Source: Rubripirellula sp. (GTDB lineage Bacteria > Planctomycetota > Planctomycetia > Pirellulales > Pirellulaceae). Taken from it: a stretch of DNA of 42,948 bases. This document shows, one piece after another, positions 27,652 to 36,547 of this stretch. How positions within the stretch are numbered: position 1 is the first letter of the stretch; each line of letters starts with the position of its first letter. The stretch spans positions 1-42,948 of the forward strand of contig JARGNK010000018.1 in NCBI GenBank assembly GCA_029213145.1. The letters are read 5' to 3'. Both the position numbers and the translations under genes were made by a program. A model generated the notes under the pieces. That model did no database searches and had not been told where the DNA came from. It saw nothing but the letters and a program-made list of their open reading frames with translations.

Positions 27652-28770
27652 ATGATTCGTTTTCTTTCTTGCCTCGGCCTGATCACGATTACGGCACACT
27701 GCATTTGGGCTGATGATTCACTACGTGCGAGGAACGATGCGATCATCGTTCGTGCCCTCGAACGAATGGACAATTACGATTACTCCCAAGACGCACATGT
27801 CCAACAAGCAATCTCGCGGCACCTAGGTCGACACGAGGGCACCGCAGAATACGTCGCCTTGGCAAGAAGGTTCCGGCCAGCCGACATGCAGGAAAAACTC
27901 ACCGCTTTGATTTTTAGTGATGTTGGTGATTCGATCAAAGTTGATGCAGCGGGTCTGCTCGGCGACGCCGAAAATGGTCCGCAAACTATCCGTCAACTTC
28001 TAAAAAGTGAGTCCCAGGATCAGGCAGCCGAAACCGCCCGCGTGCTGGCACTACTTGGGAATGGCCGTGCGATCAGTATTCTCGGCGATGTCGCTCGGGA
28101 CGGAGAACGACCCTATCAAGTCCGACGCCACGCAGTCGCAGGCTTGGCACGAAACCGCAACGGCGAGAAGGTGCTGATCCAGTTAGCGGAATCCAAAGAA
28201 CTGACGGCAGATACCCGCTTACTCGCCGGCGGCTTGCTGGCTCGCAGTGGCGACAAGAACATCCGTGAATTGGCAGGCAAACTCCTCCCCCAGCCACAGC
28301 AAAAGAACCGGCAACCACTCGAACCGATCGACAAACTGGCCCAGCGACGTGGTGATGCGGCAGCAGGGATGCAATTGTTCCGTGGCACCGCGACCTGCGC
28401 GAATTGCCATATCGTCGATGGGTTTGGCAAAGAGGTTGGCCCCAACTTGTCGGAAATTGGGGGCAAGCTTTCCCGCGAAGCAATGCTCACCTCGATCCTC
28501 GACCCCAGCGCGGGAATCAGCCACAACTATGAAAACTATGTCGTGCTGACTGATGCGGGACAAGTCATCGTCGGACTGAAGATGTCCGAAACACCCAACG
28601 AAATTTTGATCAGAACGGCCGAAGCAGTCGATCACAAAATCCCACTCAATGAAATCGAACAGATTAAGAAAAGTGAAAAATCAATCATGCCGGACGATCT
28701 GCATCTGACCTTTGACCAAAAAGGCCTACTCGACATTGTTGAATATATGACGAAACTGAAAAGTAAATAG
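27652..28770 (+). CDS. HEAT-repeat protein with C-terminal c-type cytochrome domain (TIGR02603-like)
   Basis: The ATG at 27652 starts a signal peptide (MIRFLSCLGLITITAHCIWA) and gives 372 residues; an in-frame ATG at 27598, 3 bp after the previous stop, would place 18 residues before it. HEAT-like helices occupy about 40-215. The C-terminal domain has GMQLFRGTATCANCHIVDGFG (CANCH at 249-253), GPNLSEIGGKLSREAMLTSI and DPSAGISHNYENYVV, with a likely distal Met ligand in KMSETP or IMPDDL. This is the electron-accepting cytochrome module usually fused to PVC-type dehydrogenases. Adjacency to the dehydrogenase strongly suggests a complex or electron-transfer pair. Confidence 0.9.
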   Translation: MIRFLSCLGLITITAHCIWADDSLRARNDAIIVRALERMDNYDYSQDAHVQQAISRHLGRHEGTAEYVALARRFRPADMQEKLTALIFSDVGDSIKVDAAGLLGDAENGPQTIRQLLKSESQDQAAETARVLALLGNGRAISILGDVARDGERPYQVRRHAVAGLARNRNGEKVLIQLAESKELTADTRLLAGGLLARSGDKNIRELAGKLLPQPQQKNRQPLEPIDKLAQRRGDAAAGMQLFRGTATCANCHIVDGFGKEVGPNLSEIGGKLSREAMLTSILDPSAGISHNYENYVVLTDAGQVIVGLKMSETPNEILIRTAEAVDHKIPLNEIEQIKKSEKSIMPDDLHLTFDQKGLLDIVEYMTKLKSK

Positions 28771-28911
28771 AAATCACTTTCAAACGGAAACCAATTATTT
28801 CCTAATGAATCTCAGATCGCTCATTCACTTCTAAGCGACTCACTTCCAAACGCTTCGACGATCCAGTTACCTATTCAGTTGCACTCTGCAAACGAATGGT
28901 ACTTCCCACGT

Positions 28912-28935
28912 CTCGCCCGTCGCGTGACGGACGAG
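28912..28935. terminator. Candidate bidirectional terminator hairpin
   Basis: CTCG-C-CCGTC at 28912-28921 pairs with GACGG-A-CGAG at 28926-28935, with a 4-base loop and one C-A mismatch. It lies in the gap between the convergent cytochrome and signal peptidase genes. There is no T-run, so the role is inferred from position and GC-rich stem. Confidence 0.45.
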
Positions 28936-28947
28936 GCGGATCAGCCC

Positions 28948-30177
28948 TTATCGGTCGATCACACCCATCAAGGTTTCGATCGATACCAGACCGTAGTCTC
29001 GGCTGTCGACCGATACGGGAACATTGTCCCCCAGAACAAATACGAACTTCGCGGGAATAGTTTGAGGATAAATTGCCTGATCGTCGGCAGGACGTAGCCG
29101 ATACTCAACCAGTCGATCCACCTGCAACCCAGAGAGTCTCACATCGGCTCCTTTGATTCGTATTGCGATTGGACGTTGCGGCGTGACGGGCAACCCTTCG
29201 TTCGGTTCCGCAGTAGCAAAGTCGATACGAAAGGGTGTCTTGCCATCGATTTGAATCTCAGCGGCTCGGTTTCCCTGCTTGGACCACAGTCCAATGATCA
29301 ACTTGATGGGATCCGATGATTCGGCAACGCCCTTCAACGACAACCGGTCCACTGGAAACAGTTTTCTTTGCAAGTCCAAGTTGCCCGGGTAGTCATCAAG
29401 AATCGGACTTGGCTGGTCAAAATCGTGAACGCTGCGGTGCGAGTAACAGAGCCAGTCGTCATTCCGATCCACCTCATCACCAATAGGATCTGAAACGCCA
29501 CTTTCCCCCAGTCCAACATTTGCGATCCACTGTCGCTGTGCTGATCGATTCCAATGCGATCGTTCAAGAAGCGGCTCCCAGTGGGTCTGCTGGCGTTTCG
29601 AATCCTGGTCGACAACGAAGTAGGGGAGCGGAACGGTGGAGGGCACCTGAGTAAGCCGATCTTCCACACGCTCGCCATTGATCAATAGCCTCAATCCATC
29701 AAGCGTCACTTCATCACCAGGCAAGCCAACAAGTCGCTTGACGTGCTGCCGTCCGTTTTTCTTGATCACTACCAGTTGCCCAATTCGCAAATCCGTCACC
29801 GGCCTTGATTGCACAACATTCGGAATAAGCAGTTTCGATATCTCGAAAGTGTCCCGTGAGGAACCACAATAAGGACAAATACAGCTTGCCGAAATCGAGA
29901 CATCCGCGTCCACTTTCCAGTCGGATTGGCACTGATTGCAGGTGATGGATCGATGGGCCGCCCACAGCGATGGGGCCATTGATCGGCCCTCAATTCGATG
30001 CCGAATCGATTCAGATTTTCCCGGCGAACTGCGCCCAAACCACCATCCAACCGGAATTGCGGTGGCAAACAGCAACATTATGGGAACGAAACATCTGCGA
30101 CGTGGGACCAGCGGCGAAACCGGGCCACTGTTCAATCCACCGCCATTCAGAGGTCCCTTCGAACTTAGATCTGACAA
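28948..30177 (-). CDS. lepB: Signal peptidase I (S26) with zinc-ribbon-like insert
   Basis: This serine/lysine protease removes signal peptides from exported proteins at the outer face of the cytoplasmic membrane. One membrane segment (FVPIMLLFATAIPVGWWF, about 30-47) is followed by the catalytic serine box EGRSMAPSL (Ser66), the lysine box HVKRLVGLPGDEVTL (Lys147), and the C-terminal box VFVLGDNVPVSVDSRDYG. Between the Ser and Lys boxes sits CNQC (80-83) and CPYC (101-104), a likely zinc ribbon not found in E. coli LepB. A further insertion of roughly 200 residues separates the Lys box from the last box. At 409 residues it is longer than most signal peptidases. The start is uncertain: the frame opens with TTG at 30177 and another TTG lies 14 codons later. 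Confidence 0.88.
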   Translation of the reverse strand: MSDLSSKGPLNGGGLNSGPVSPLVPRRRCFVPIMLLFATAIPVGWWFGRSSPGKSESIRHRIEGRSMAPSLWAAHRSITCNQCQSDWKVDADVSISASCICPYCGSSRDTFEISKLLIPNVVQSRPVTDLRIGQLVVIKKNGRQHVKRLVGLPGDEVTLDGLRLLINGERVEDRLTQVPSTVPLPYFVVDQDSKRQQTHWEPLLERSHWNRSAQRQWIANVGLGESGVSDPIGDEVDRNDDWLCYSHRSVHDFDQPSPILDDYPGNLDLQRKLFPVDRLSLKGVAESSDPIKLIIGLWSKQGNRAAEIQIDGKTPFRIDFATAEPNEGLPVTPQRPIAIRIKGADVRLSGLQVDRLVEYRLRPADDQAIYPQTIPAKFVFVLGDNVPVSVDSRDYGLVSIETLMGVIDR

Positions 30178-30294
30178 TGCGAAATTCGGGTCGTTATACT
30201 GTTGGGTCTAGATAAGCCGCTTGTGGCGCACTCCCGTCGCTTGGGAATTACCTCATCATAACCGACTAGCTAATCAACGACTGCGACGCACAAG

Positions 30295-31353
30295 ATGGAA
30301 ACTCAGACGACTGAACCTCGAGAAGAAACGCTGACAGAACAACACACTGAATCGATGCCTCGGGGCCGGATGGGCAAAGTCACCGGCGTCCGAATCGCAG
30401 CCACTGGCTCGTCAGTCGGCGCCGAGGTGGTCACGAACGAAGATCTGGCGGCGTTGGGATGCGACAGCGAATGGATCGTACGACGGACGGGAATCCATGA
30501 ACGCCGGCGAGCATCCGATGACGTTGCCACCAGTGACCTGTGCTACGAAGCGGCAACGGAATGCTTGAAACGAGCGAGGGTTTCGGTCGACCAAATTGAT
30601 CTGATCATCGTGGCAACTATCACCCCTGATCATGCAACCCCCTCCACAGCCTGTCATCTTCAGCGACGACTTGGGGCAATCGCACCTGCGATGGATGTGA
30701 ATGCGGCCTGCGCTGGATTCATGTATGGACTGGTCACTGGATCCCAATTCATCGCAGCCGGCAACAATCGCTGCGTGTTGGTTGTCGGGGCAGACCTGAT
30801 GAGCCGCACCATCAATCCCAACGACAAGAAAACCTACCCCTTGTTCGGTGATGCAGCTGGCGCTGTGTTGCTGACTCCAGGCCAAGAAGGTGGCGGGATC
30901 CTGTCGTATCAAATTGGCAGTGAAGGCTGTGGCGGCGAAATGCTCTGCATTCCTGCTGGCGGCACTCGACAAGAACTGACCCCCGAAGCTCATCAACAAG
31001 GCTTGCAATACCTGACGATGGATGGTCGCAACGTTTTCAAATGGGCCGTTCGAATTTTTGATGAAAGTGCGAACCAAGTACTCAACGATGTCGGCGTGGA
31101 CGCCAGCGAGTTAGACCTTGTCGTTCTGCACCAGGCAAATCAACGAATCATTGATTCAGCGGTTTCAAACCTCAACGTATCGCGTGACAAAGTCTTTGTG
31201 AATCTTGACCGATATGGCAACACATCCGGGGCCAGTATCCCACTGGCATTGGACGAAGCTGCTCAAGCTGGCAAGATTCAACGGGATGATCTCGTACTTC
31301 TATGCGGCTTCGGAGCAGGATTAGCCTGGGGCACGGCACTGCTGCGTTGGTAG
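30295..31353 (+). CDS. fabH: Beta-ketoacyl-ACP synthase III
   Basis: This enzyme condenses acetyl-CoA with malonyl-ACP to start type II fatty acid synthesis in the cytoplasm. The catalytic triad is visible: Cys139 in VNAACAGFMYGL, His279 in VVLHQANQR and Asn309 in RYGNTSGAS. Other signatures are SEWIVRRTGIHERR near the N-terminus and GFGAGLAWGTALLRW at the end. The frame from the ATG at 30295 is 352 residues, about 25 more than usual; ATGs at 30355 and 30370 would give the standard N-terminus (MGKVTGVRIAATG). It is divergent from the signal peptidase and convergent with the DUF58 gene. Confidence 0.95.
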   Translation: METQTTEPREETLTEQHTESMPRGRMGKVTGVRIAATGSSVGAEVVTNEDLAALGCDSEWIVRRTGIHERRRASDDVATSDLCYEAATECLKRARVSVDQIDLIIVATITPDHATPSTACHLQRRLGAIAPAMDVNAACAGFMYGLVTGSQFIAAGNNRCVLVVGADLMSRTINPNDKKTYPLFGDAAGAVLLTPGQEGGGILSYQIGSEGCGGEMLCIPAGGTRQELTPEAHQQGLQYLTMDGRNVFKWAVRIFDESANQVLNDVGVDASELDLVVLHQANQRIIDSAVSNLNVSRDKVFVNLDRYGNTSGASIPLALDEAAQAGKIQRDDLVLLCGFGAGLAWGTALLRW

Positions 31354-31409
31354 GCCATCACCTCTCGGACCGAGCAAACGCTCACGAGCATGCTACACCA
31401 GCAAACGCT

Positions 31410-32843
31410 TCACAGCAGGTGCTTTGCTTTGACTTCAAGATATTGATTGACCAACGGCGCAGTCAATTCATCGGGAAACGCGTCGACGATTAGTACGCCT
31501 CGATGCTCCAAATCCCGTAACACCTGATCTCGCCAAAGCAGGATATCAGCGGCCGCAGCAGCCCGGTACATCTGAAACTCGTCACCGTCAGGCGAATCCG
31601 CCGCTTCAAACATTTCACGGTCGCGCAACAAAACACCCAATGGCAGGTGCTGGCCGTTAATGTTGCCGAGGTAGTCAACGATTGCATTCGCGTTCACCTC
31701 GTCAATGACGTTGGTGGCCAAGACCACGAGAGAACGACGCTTGCAGTGTGTCGACAAGTAAAGAAATGCCTGGTCGTAACGTGATTCCACCAATCGAGGG
31801 AATTGATCAAAACCAGCCTGGATAAGGCGGTTCATTTGACTGCTGCCGCCACGGGGCGGAATGTACGAATGGATTTTGTCCGAAAAGCACAACATGCCCA
31901 CGGCATCACCCTGCGACAACGCCACATAAGCCATCATCAATGTCGAATTCAAAGCATGATCAAGCAGCGAGTACCCGTCTCGTTCATTGGTCATCATTCG
32001 CCCGCAATCGAGCAGAAAGATCACACGCTGGCTTTGGTCATTTTGAAACTGACGAACGGTCAGCTTATTTCGCCGTGCTGTGCTACGCCAATCAATGTGC
32101 CGGTGATTGTCATCGCGTGTGTAATCACGTAGACGTTCAAATTCACTGTCTTGTCCGATGCGGCGTGTTTTCCGCACACCGATCAAACTGAGTCGATTCG
32201 TGCGAGCCAACAAAGCGTAATCGGCCAACTGCTTCATATCCGGATAGACGTTCAATGGATTCACCACATCAATCCGGAGTTGCCGCACCCACAACCGTAA
32301 CGAACTGGCAAACCGAAGATAAACGTACTCCAGCGTAAACGCACCGCGACGTCCGGGCTTTAGCTTCCGTTTCGCGGTCAGTCGGCCGAGCGTTGGCAAC
32401 CGCAAAGCATGCTCGGCAGGAAAACACTCGAAATTCTCTGGCAGATCATCTCGCACTGCACCTACCAAGGTCATCGATGTACGGTTCTCGATCGTAATCG
32501 AACTCTCCAGCGGGACACCCAACGAACAAGTCCTCGGAATCTCCCGTTGAGCCTCAATGCCCTGACTGGTTGCCAGGTACAGACGCAGAAAGTCGACCGC
32601 GGCAACCGCGACCAAGCCCATATCAATTGTCACCGCGACGACCAAAAACCCTGGGTTGAAGATCGAAATCACACAGGTAACCAGCGAAATTGCCAAAACC
32701 AAAATCCACCATATCGATGGATAAATCTTCAGCCGCCACGCGGCCAAAACCAAAGGCAGTGCCAAAACCAACAAGGTCAGCCATGGCAATTGATTTTGCC
32801 AAACGAACTGACTTTGCAACGCTTGACTGGCTGGATCATTCAA
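31410..32843 (-). CDS. DUF58 domain protein (vWA-like, membrane-anchored)
   Basis: This 477-residue protein has two N-terminal hydrophobic segments (about 19-37 and 45-85), then a beta-rich region. The DUF58 core follows with GQDSEFERLRDYTRDDNHRH and IDWRSTARRNKLTVRQF (about 230-270), and a von Willebrand A-like domain starts at VIFLLDCGRMM. DUF58 proteins commonly sit beside MoxR AAA ATPases and take part in metalloenzyme maturation or envelope stress; here no MoxR gene is adjacent in the window. The function is therefore only broadly assigned. The ATG start is supported by the membrane segment directly after it. Confidence 0.9.
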   Translation of the reverse strand: MNDPASQALQSQFVWQNQLPWLTLLVLALPLVLAAWRLKIYPSIWWILVLAISLVTCVISIFNPGFLVVAVTIDMGLVAVAAVDFLRLYLATSQGIEAQREIPRTCSLGVPLESSITIENRTSMTLVGAVRDDLPENFECFPAEHALRLPTLGRLTAKRKLKPGRRGAFTLEYVYLRFASSLRLWVRQLRIDVVNPLNVYPDMKQLADYALLARTNRLSLIGVRKTRRIGQDSEFERLRDYTRDDNHRHIDWRSTARRNKLTVRQFQNDQSQRVIFLLDCGRMMTNERDGYSLLDHALNSTLMMAYVALSQGDAVGMLCFSDKIHSYIPPRGGSSQMNRLIQAGFDQFPRLVESRYDQAFLYLSTHCKRRSLVVLATNVIDEVNANAIVDYLGNINGQHLPLGVLLRDREMFEAADSPDGDEFQMYRAAAAADILLWRDQVLRDLEHRGVLIVDAFPDELTAPLVNQYLEVKAKHLL

Positions 32844-32892
32844 CGAGTCGGTCCTCTAGATCAAAGTCGTTAGACATGGGTAAAGTTCGACT

Positions 32893-32915
32893 GGACGCTT
32901 CGTTAGCGAGCGTCC
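32893..32915. other. Stem-loop downstream of the aldehyde dehydrogenase
   Basis: GGACGCT at 32893-32899 pairs with AGCGTCC at 32909-32915, with a 9-base loop able to add two more C-G pairs. It is about 100 bp past the aldehyde dehydrogenase stop and 50 bp before the DUF58 start on the minus strand. It may terminate the former or lie in the leader of the latter. Confidence 0.4.
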
Positions 32916-33014
32916 AATCAACCGAGACTACAAAAGAAGAGAACGTCAAAGCTTTGATGAACGACCTTGAAGCAGGTCGCCTAAAACTTGGCCTAGCCAC
33001 CTATGCTGGGTCAC

Positions 33015-34484
33015 TTACAGCGCGATCGTCACGGTTTTATTCTCCGTGTACGCCTTGAGCCCTTCTTCTCCTAATTCACGTCCGTACCCGCTCATCTTGA
33101 AACCGCCAAACGGTGCGGCAGCGTCGAACACGTCATAGCAATTCACCCAAATTGTTCCGGCACGGACCCGCGCGGCGAAATCGTGCGCCACCGAGATATC
33201 ACGCGTCCACACAGCGGCGGCCAAACCGTAGAACGTATTGTTCGCTCGACGAATCATGTCTTCCTTGTCATCAAACGTCAGCACACTCAGAACAGGACCG
33301 AAAATTTCATCCGTCGCGATTGCCATGTCGTCACGAACGTTGTCGAAAATCGTCGGGGCAACAAAATACCCTTTGTCACCAACACGCTCACCCCCGGCCA
33401 CGCAGTCAGCGCCTTCTTGTTTTCCTTTTTCGATGTACGACAAGATTTTGTCGAACTGAGCCTGATCGACCTGGGGCCCTTGGTCCGTGTCGTCAGCAAA
33501 CGGATTGCCGACCTTGCGTTGGGCTGTGCGTTTTTGCAATTTTTCGACGAACTCATCGTGGCGACTTGCTTCCACAAAGACTCGGCTGCCAGCACAACAA
33601 CACTGTCCTTGATTGAGGAACAGTCCAACATAAGCGCCTTCGACAGCGGCATCCATGTCAGCATCGGCAAAGATCACGTTGGGGCTTTTCCCGCCTAGCT
33701 CAAAGGTGAGTCGTTTAAGAGTATCTGCCGATTCGCGGGTGATGATTTGGGCAGTTCGGTGTTCCCCCGTGAACGCGATCTTGTCAACCAATGGGTGCTT
33801 GACCAAAGCTGAACCCGCAGTCGGACCATATCCCGGCACAACATTAATCACACCATCGGGAATCCCAACCTCTTTGGCCAACTGGGCTAAGCGCAGACAA
33901 GTCAATGGTGTCTGCTCGGCCGGCTTCATCACAACCGTGCAACCACTCGCCAAAGCCGGTCCCCATTTCCATGCAACCATCAGGATCGGGAAGTTCCAGG
34001 GAATAATTTGACCCGCAACGCCGACTGGTTCGCGTCGGGTGTAACACAGGTGATTGCCGCGAATTGGGATCGTGCTGCCATGAATTTTGTCGGCATAGCC
34101 GGCATAGTAACGAAGACAATCAATTGCCAAAGGCAAATCGACGTTACGACTATCGCCAAGCGGCTTGCCGTTATCGAGCGTTTCAAGCCGGGCTAAGTCG
34201 TCGATCTCATCTTCCATCCGCTGAGCGAGCGCGAACATTAGCTTCCCGCGATCACGGGCGTCCATCGTCGACCAGGGCCCTGATTCAAACGCTTTATGAG
34301 CTGCTTTGGCGGCTGCATCAACGTCTGCCTGGTCGCCCTCGGCGATCTGAGCAATCTCTTGCTCAGTTGCAGGATTGATGGTCGCAAAAGTCTTCCCGCT
34401 CACCGCGGGAACCCACTCCCCACCGATGAAACACTCCGTTTCGGTAATTTTTACTTCAGGCGATGCGGGTAACGTGGCAGACAT
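33015..34484 (-). CDS. NAD(P)-dependent aldehyde dehydrogenase
   Basis: This 489-residue cytoplasmic enzyme oxidises an aldehyde to the acid. The ATG at 34484 has a GAGG six bases upstream and is preferred to a TTG at 34499. Signatures: [20 protein letters not shown] (cofactor region, about 160-180), catalytic glutamate in [10 protein letters not shown] (Glu262) and the catalytic cysteine in [11 protein letters not shown] (Cys296). The C-terminal [12 protein letters not shown] and [15 protein letters not shown] are also typical. The segment [16 protein letters not shown] replaces the usual FTGSTEVG, as seen in some subfamilies. The overall type matches the ALDH2/betaine aldehyde group, but the substrate cannot be read. 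Confidence 0.95.
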   Translation of the reverse strand: MSATLPASPEVKITETECFIGGEWVPAVSGKTFATINPATEQEIAQIAEGDQADVDAAAKAAHKAFESGPWSTMDARDRGKLMFALAQRMEDEIDDLARLETLDNGKPLGDSRNVDLPLAIDCLRYYAGYADKIHGSTIPIRGNHLCYTRREPVGVAGQIIPWNFPILMVAWKWGPALASGCTVVMKPAEQTPLTCLRLAQLAKEVGIPDGVINVVPGYGPTAGSALVKHPLVDKIAFTGEHRTAQIITRESADTLKRLTFELGGKSPNVIFADADMDAAVEGAYVGLFLNQGQCCCAGSRVFVEASRHDEFVEKLQKRTAQRKVGNPFADDTDQGPQVDQAQFDKILSYIEKGKQEGADCVAGGERVGDKGYFVAPTIFDNVRDDMAIATDEIFGPVLSVLTFDDKEDMIRRANNTFYGLAAAVWTRDISVAHDFAARVRAGTIWVNCYDVFDAAAPFGGFKMSGYGRELGEEGLKAYTENKTVTIAL

Positions 34485-34975
34485 GATCAACCTCAACAAC
34501 GAACACTCGAAAGAAAACCAATTAGACCTTCAAATTGTAACGGACGAATGGCCGATGCGTGTCAGCCCAGGCGATTGCTCCGCTGTTTTCGTGTAGTCGC
34601 AAGAACAGGGTTCACCCAAAAAAGAGGGCTCACCCGACCCTGGGGACGCAGAAACCACGCCTTTAAAAACGTTCACAACATGAGGCAGGGCCGAATCTCG
34701 CCGTATCAAGCGGCGAAAGTGGGATTCCCCAACGTGAATTGGCTAACTTGTTTCGGCAATGAAGTCGATTCAGCCGATGTCTCCAACAGATCTAGCTATC
34801 TGCCGAAGGTGAAACGGACAGCCCGACGCAACGCCACCGCCCGAGATAACCATGCAGTAGCAGACTTGGGAGATAACAACGCTGGTCAAACGGTCAGCAA
34901 ATCTGGATCCGATACAGCCCGATCCGATTTCCCCGATGATGGATTCACTCGATTCCCGGTGTTACTCTTGTCCTT
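34485..34975. other. 491-bp intergenic region upstream of the sigma-factor relic
   Basis: No convincing gene is present. A 172-codon open frame (34548-35066, +) has non-protein-like composition and runs out of frame through the sigma relic. The near-repeat agggttcaccc (34607-34617) and agggctcaccc (34625-34635) is spaced 18 bp apart. The promoter of the divergent aldehyde dehydrogenase must lie near the left end. Confidence 0.55.
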
Positions 34976-35060
34976 ATGGCTGACGTCATCAAGATTTTCT
35001 CCGAGATCAAACGGGGGGATCCAATCGTCGTCGAGTAATATGGCTTCTGGTCAATGGACG
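34976..35060 (+). pseudogene. Decayed ECF sigma factor relic (planctomycete Sig-70_X6-like)
   Basis: An ATG at 34976 opens MADVIKIFSEIKRGDPIVVE and meets TAA at 35036. This matches the N-terminal consensus of planctomycete ECF sigma factors as I know it (M-x-DVTxIL-x-x-I-x-x-GDP-x-AAE). After the stop, the bases at about 35044-35065 can be read with two small frameshifts as LLV, N, DDL, aligned with the family's next segment (LLPLVYDELR). Nothing resembling regions 2 to 4 remains before the sulfatase start at 35141. I infer a truncated, degraded gene. The match is short, so chance similarity is not excluded. Confidence 0.5.
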
Positions 35061-35140
35061 ATCTGATTATCGGGCGGGAATTTGAGATGAGTAGGACCGC
35101 TATTTTCCTATACGCCTGCTATACGTGAAGGGAAATCGAT

Positions 35141-36547
35141 GTGAATACCAGACGAATGATCGAGGCCATTCGAGCGATCGCAGTCGTCCTCCTGGCAATC
35201 TTCCTAACGAAGGAAACTCGTGCCGAGGAACCCCGCTCCAATGTCCTGCTGATAGCGGTGGACGACCTGAATGACTGGGTTGGCTGTCTTGGCGGGCACC
35301 CACAAACAAACACACCGAACATCGATCGTCTCGCAGCGCGAGGGATGCTCTTCACGAATGCGCACTGTCAGGGAACGATGTGCAATCCTTCGCGGATCAG
35401 CTTGCTTTGGGGACGTCGACCTTCTTCGACTGGCTTTTACAGCAATCGTTATCCCGTCTCTAAAGAACCCGAGTTCCTGAGTTCGCATGTTGGTCTGCCC
35501 GCACATTTCGCTGCTAGTGGCTACAAAACTCTGACCGCAGGCAAGGTGTTTCACGGGGGCGTCAGTCTTAAAAAGCAATTTCATGTCGTGGGGCCGCGTC
35601 CTGGACAATGGCTCCGGGGTGCCGACAAAAAGGTTCATGACAAGCCAGCAGGTTGGCACGGCATCTGGGACTTCGGCCCACAAGACTATGACGAATCGAA
35701 GTTCACGGATCACGTCGTGGCCACCTGGGTCACCGAGCAACTTGGCAACAAGCACGACAAGCCGTTTTTCCTCGCCTTCGGTTTCTATCGACCGCACGTA
35801 CCGTTCTTTCCACCGCGTCGGGTTTACGACCGTTTCAAGAGCGTGCAGCTACCGCGAATTGATGACAATGACTGGAACGACATCCCCGATGCTGCACGTA
35901 AGGTGTCGATGAGCAATCCGAAGATTCCCACGCACGACTGGATGCGACAGGAGGGTCGCTGGAACGAGGCGGTACACTGTTACCTGGCTAGTGTCCGCTG
36001 GACCGACGAACAACTTGGCCGCGTGCTCGATGCGCTCGAAAAAGGTCCTCACGCAAAGGACACGATCGTCGTCCTATTCTCCGACCACGGTTATCACCTT
36101 GGCGAGAAACAGCGTTGGTCAAAATTTTCACTTTGGGAGCGAACCACGCGTGTACCGCTCATCATCAGCGTGCCCAATGGTGTGAAAGGCAAGTCCGATA
36201 GGCCGGTCGAGTTGTTGAGCATCTATCCGACGCTGATCGATCTCTGCGGCCTGCCCGCGAATCCAAAGCTCGAAGGTGTCAGTATCCAACCGTTGCTCGA
36301 AAACCCGAATGCGGACTGGAAGCATGTCGCCATTTCCACATTGGGGCAAAGCAACCACGCGGTGCGCGACGAACGTTGGCGATACATCCAATACGCCGAT
36401 GGCAGCGAAGAACTCTACGATCACTACACCGACCCGCACGAATGGACCAATCTCGCGGCAGGTAAACCAACGCCTGCGCACGCCGTTGTGATCGCCCGGC
36501 TAAAAAAACACCTTCCGAAAACCAACACCCCCCAACGGGGCAAGTGA
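35141..36547 (+). CDS. Sulfatase (type I, iduronate-2-sulfatase-like), exported
   Basis: This 468-residue enzyme hydrolyses sulfate esters. The formylglycine site is C-N-P-S-R (Cys81 in GTMCNPSRISLLWGRRPSSTG), so a formylglycine-generating enzyme elsewhere must activate it. Calcium ligands are in AVDDLNDW (Asp41, Asp42) and VVLFSDHGYHLGEK. The overall pattern (DDLNDWVGCLGGHP, TNTPNIDRLAARG, HAVRDERWRYIQYADGSEELYD) matches iduronate-2-sulfatase-like planctomycete sulfatases. A signal peptide (AIRAIAVVLLAIFLTKETRA) indicates export. The GTG at 35141 has gaaggga just upstream; an ATG six codons later is an alternative. It leads the block with DUF1592-type and DUF1552 genes, suggesting use on sulfated polysaccharide. 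Confidence 0.93.
   Translation: MNTRRMIEAIRAIAVVLLAIFLTKETRAEEPRSNVLLIAVDDLNDWVGCLGGHPQTNTPNIDRLAARGMLFTNAHCQGTMCNPSRISLLWGRRPSSTGFYSNRYPVSKEPEFLSSHVGLPAHFAASGYKTLTAGKVFHGGVSLKKQFHVVGPRPGQWLRGADKKVHDKPAGWHGIWDFGPQDYDESKFTDHVVATWVTEQLGNKHDKPFFLAFGFYRPHVPFFPPRRVYDRFKSVQLPRIDDNDWNDIPDAARKVSMSNPKIPTHDWMRQEGRWNEAVHCYLASVRWTDEQLGRVLDALEKGPHAKDTIVVLFSDHGYHLGEKQRWSKFSLWERTTRVPLIISVPNGVKGKSDRPVELLSIYPTLIDLCGLPANPKLEGVSIQPLLENPNADWKHVAISTLGQSNHAVRDERWRYIQYADGSEELYDHYTDPHEWTNLAAGKPTPAHAVVIARLKKHLPKTNTPQRGK

Noticed and set aside
32876..33058. 60-codon plus-strand frame (MGKVRLDASLAS...) overlapping the aldehyde dehydrogenase 3' end
   Set aside because: The middle looks somewhat protein-like, but its start is inside a hairpin region, it has no Shine-Dalgarno site, and its end is antisense to conserved dehydrogenase codons.
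34548..35066. 172-codon plus-strand frame between the aldehyde dehydrogenase and sulfatase
   Set aside because: Composition is not protein-like and it crosses the sigma-factor relic in a different frame.
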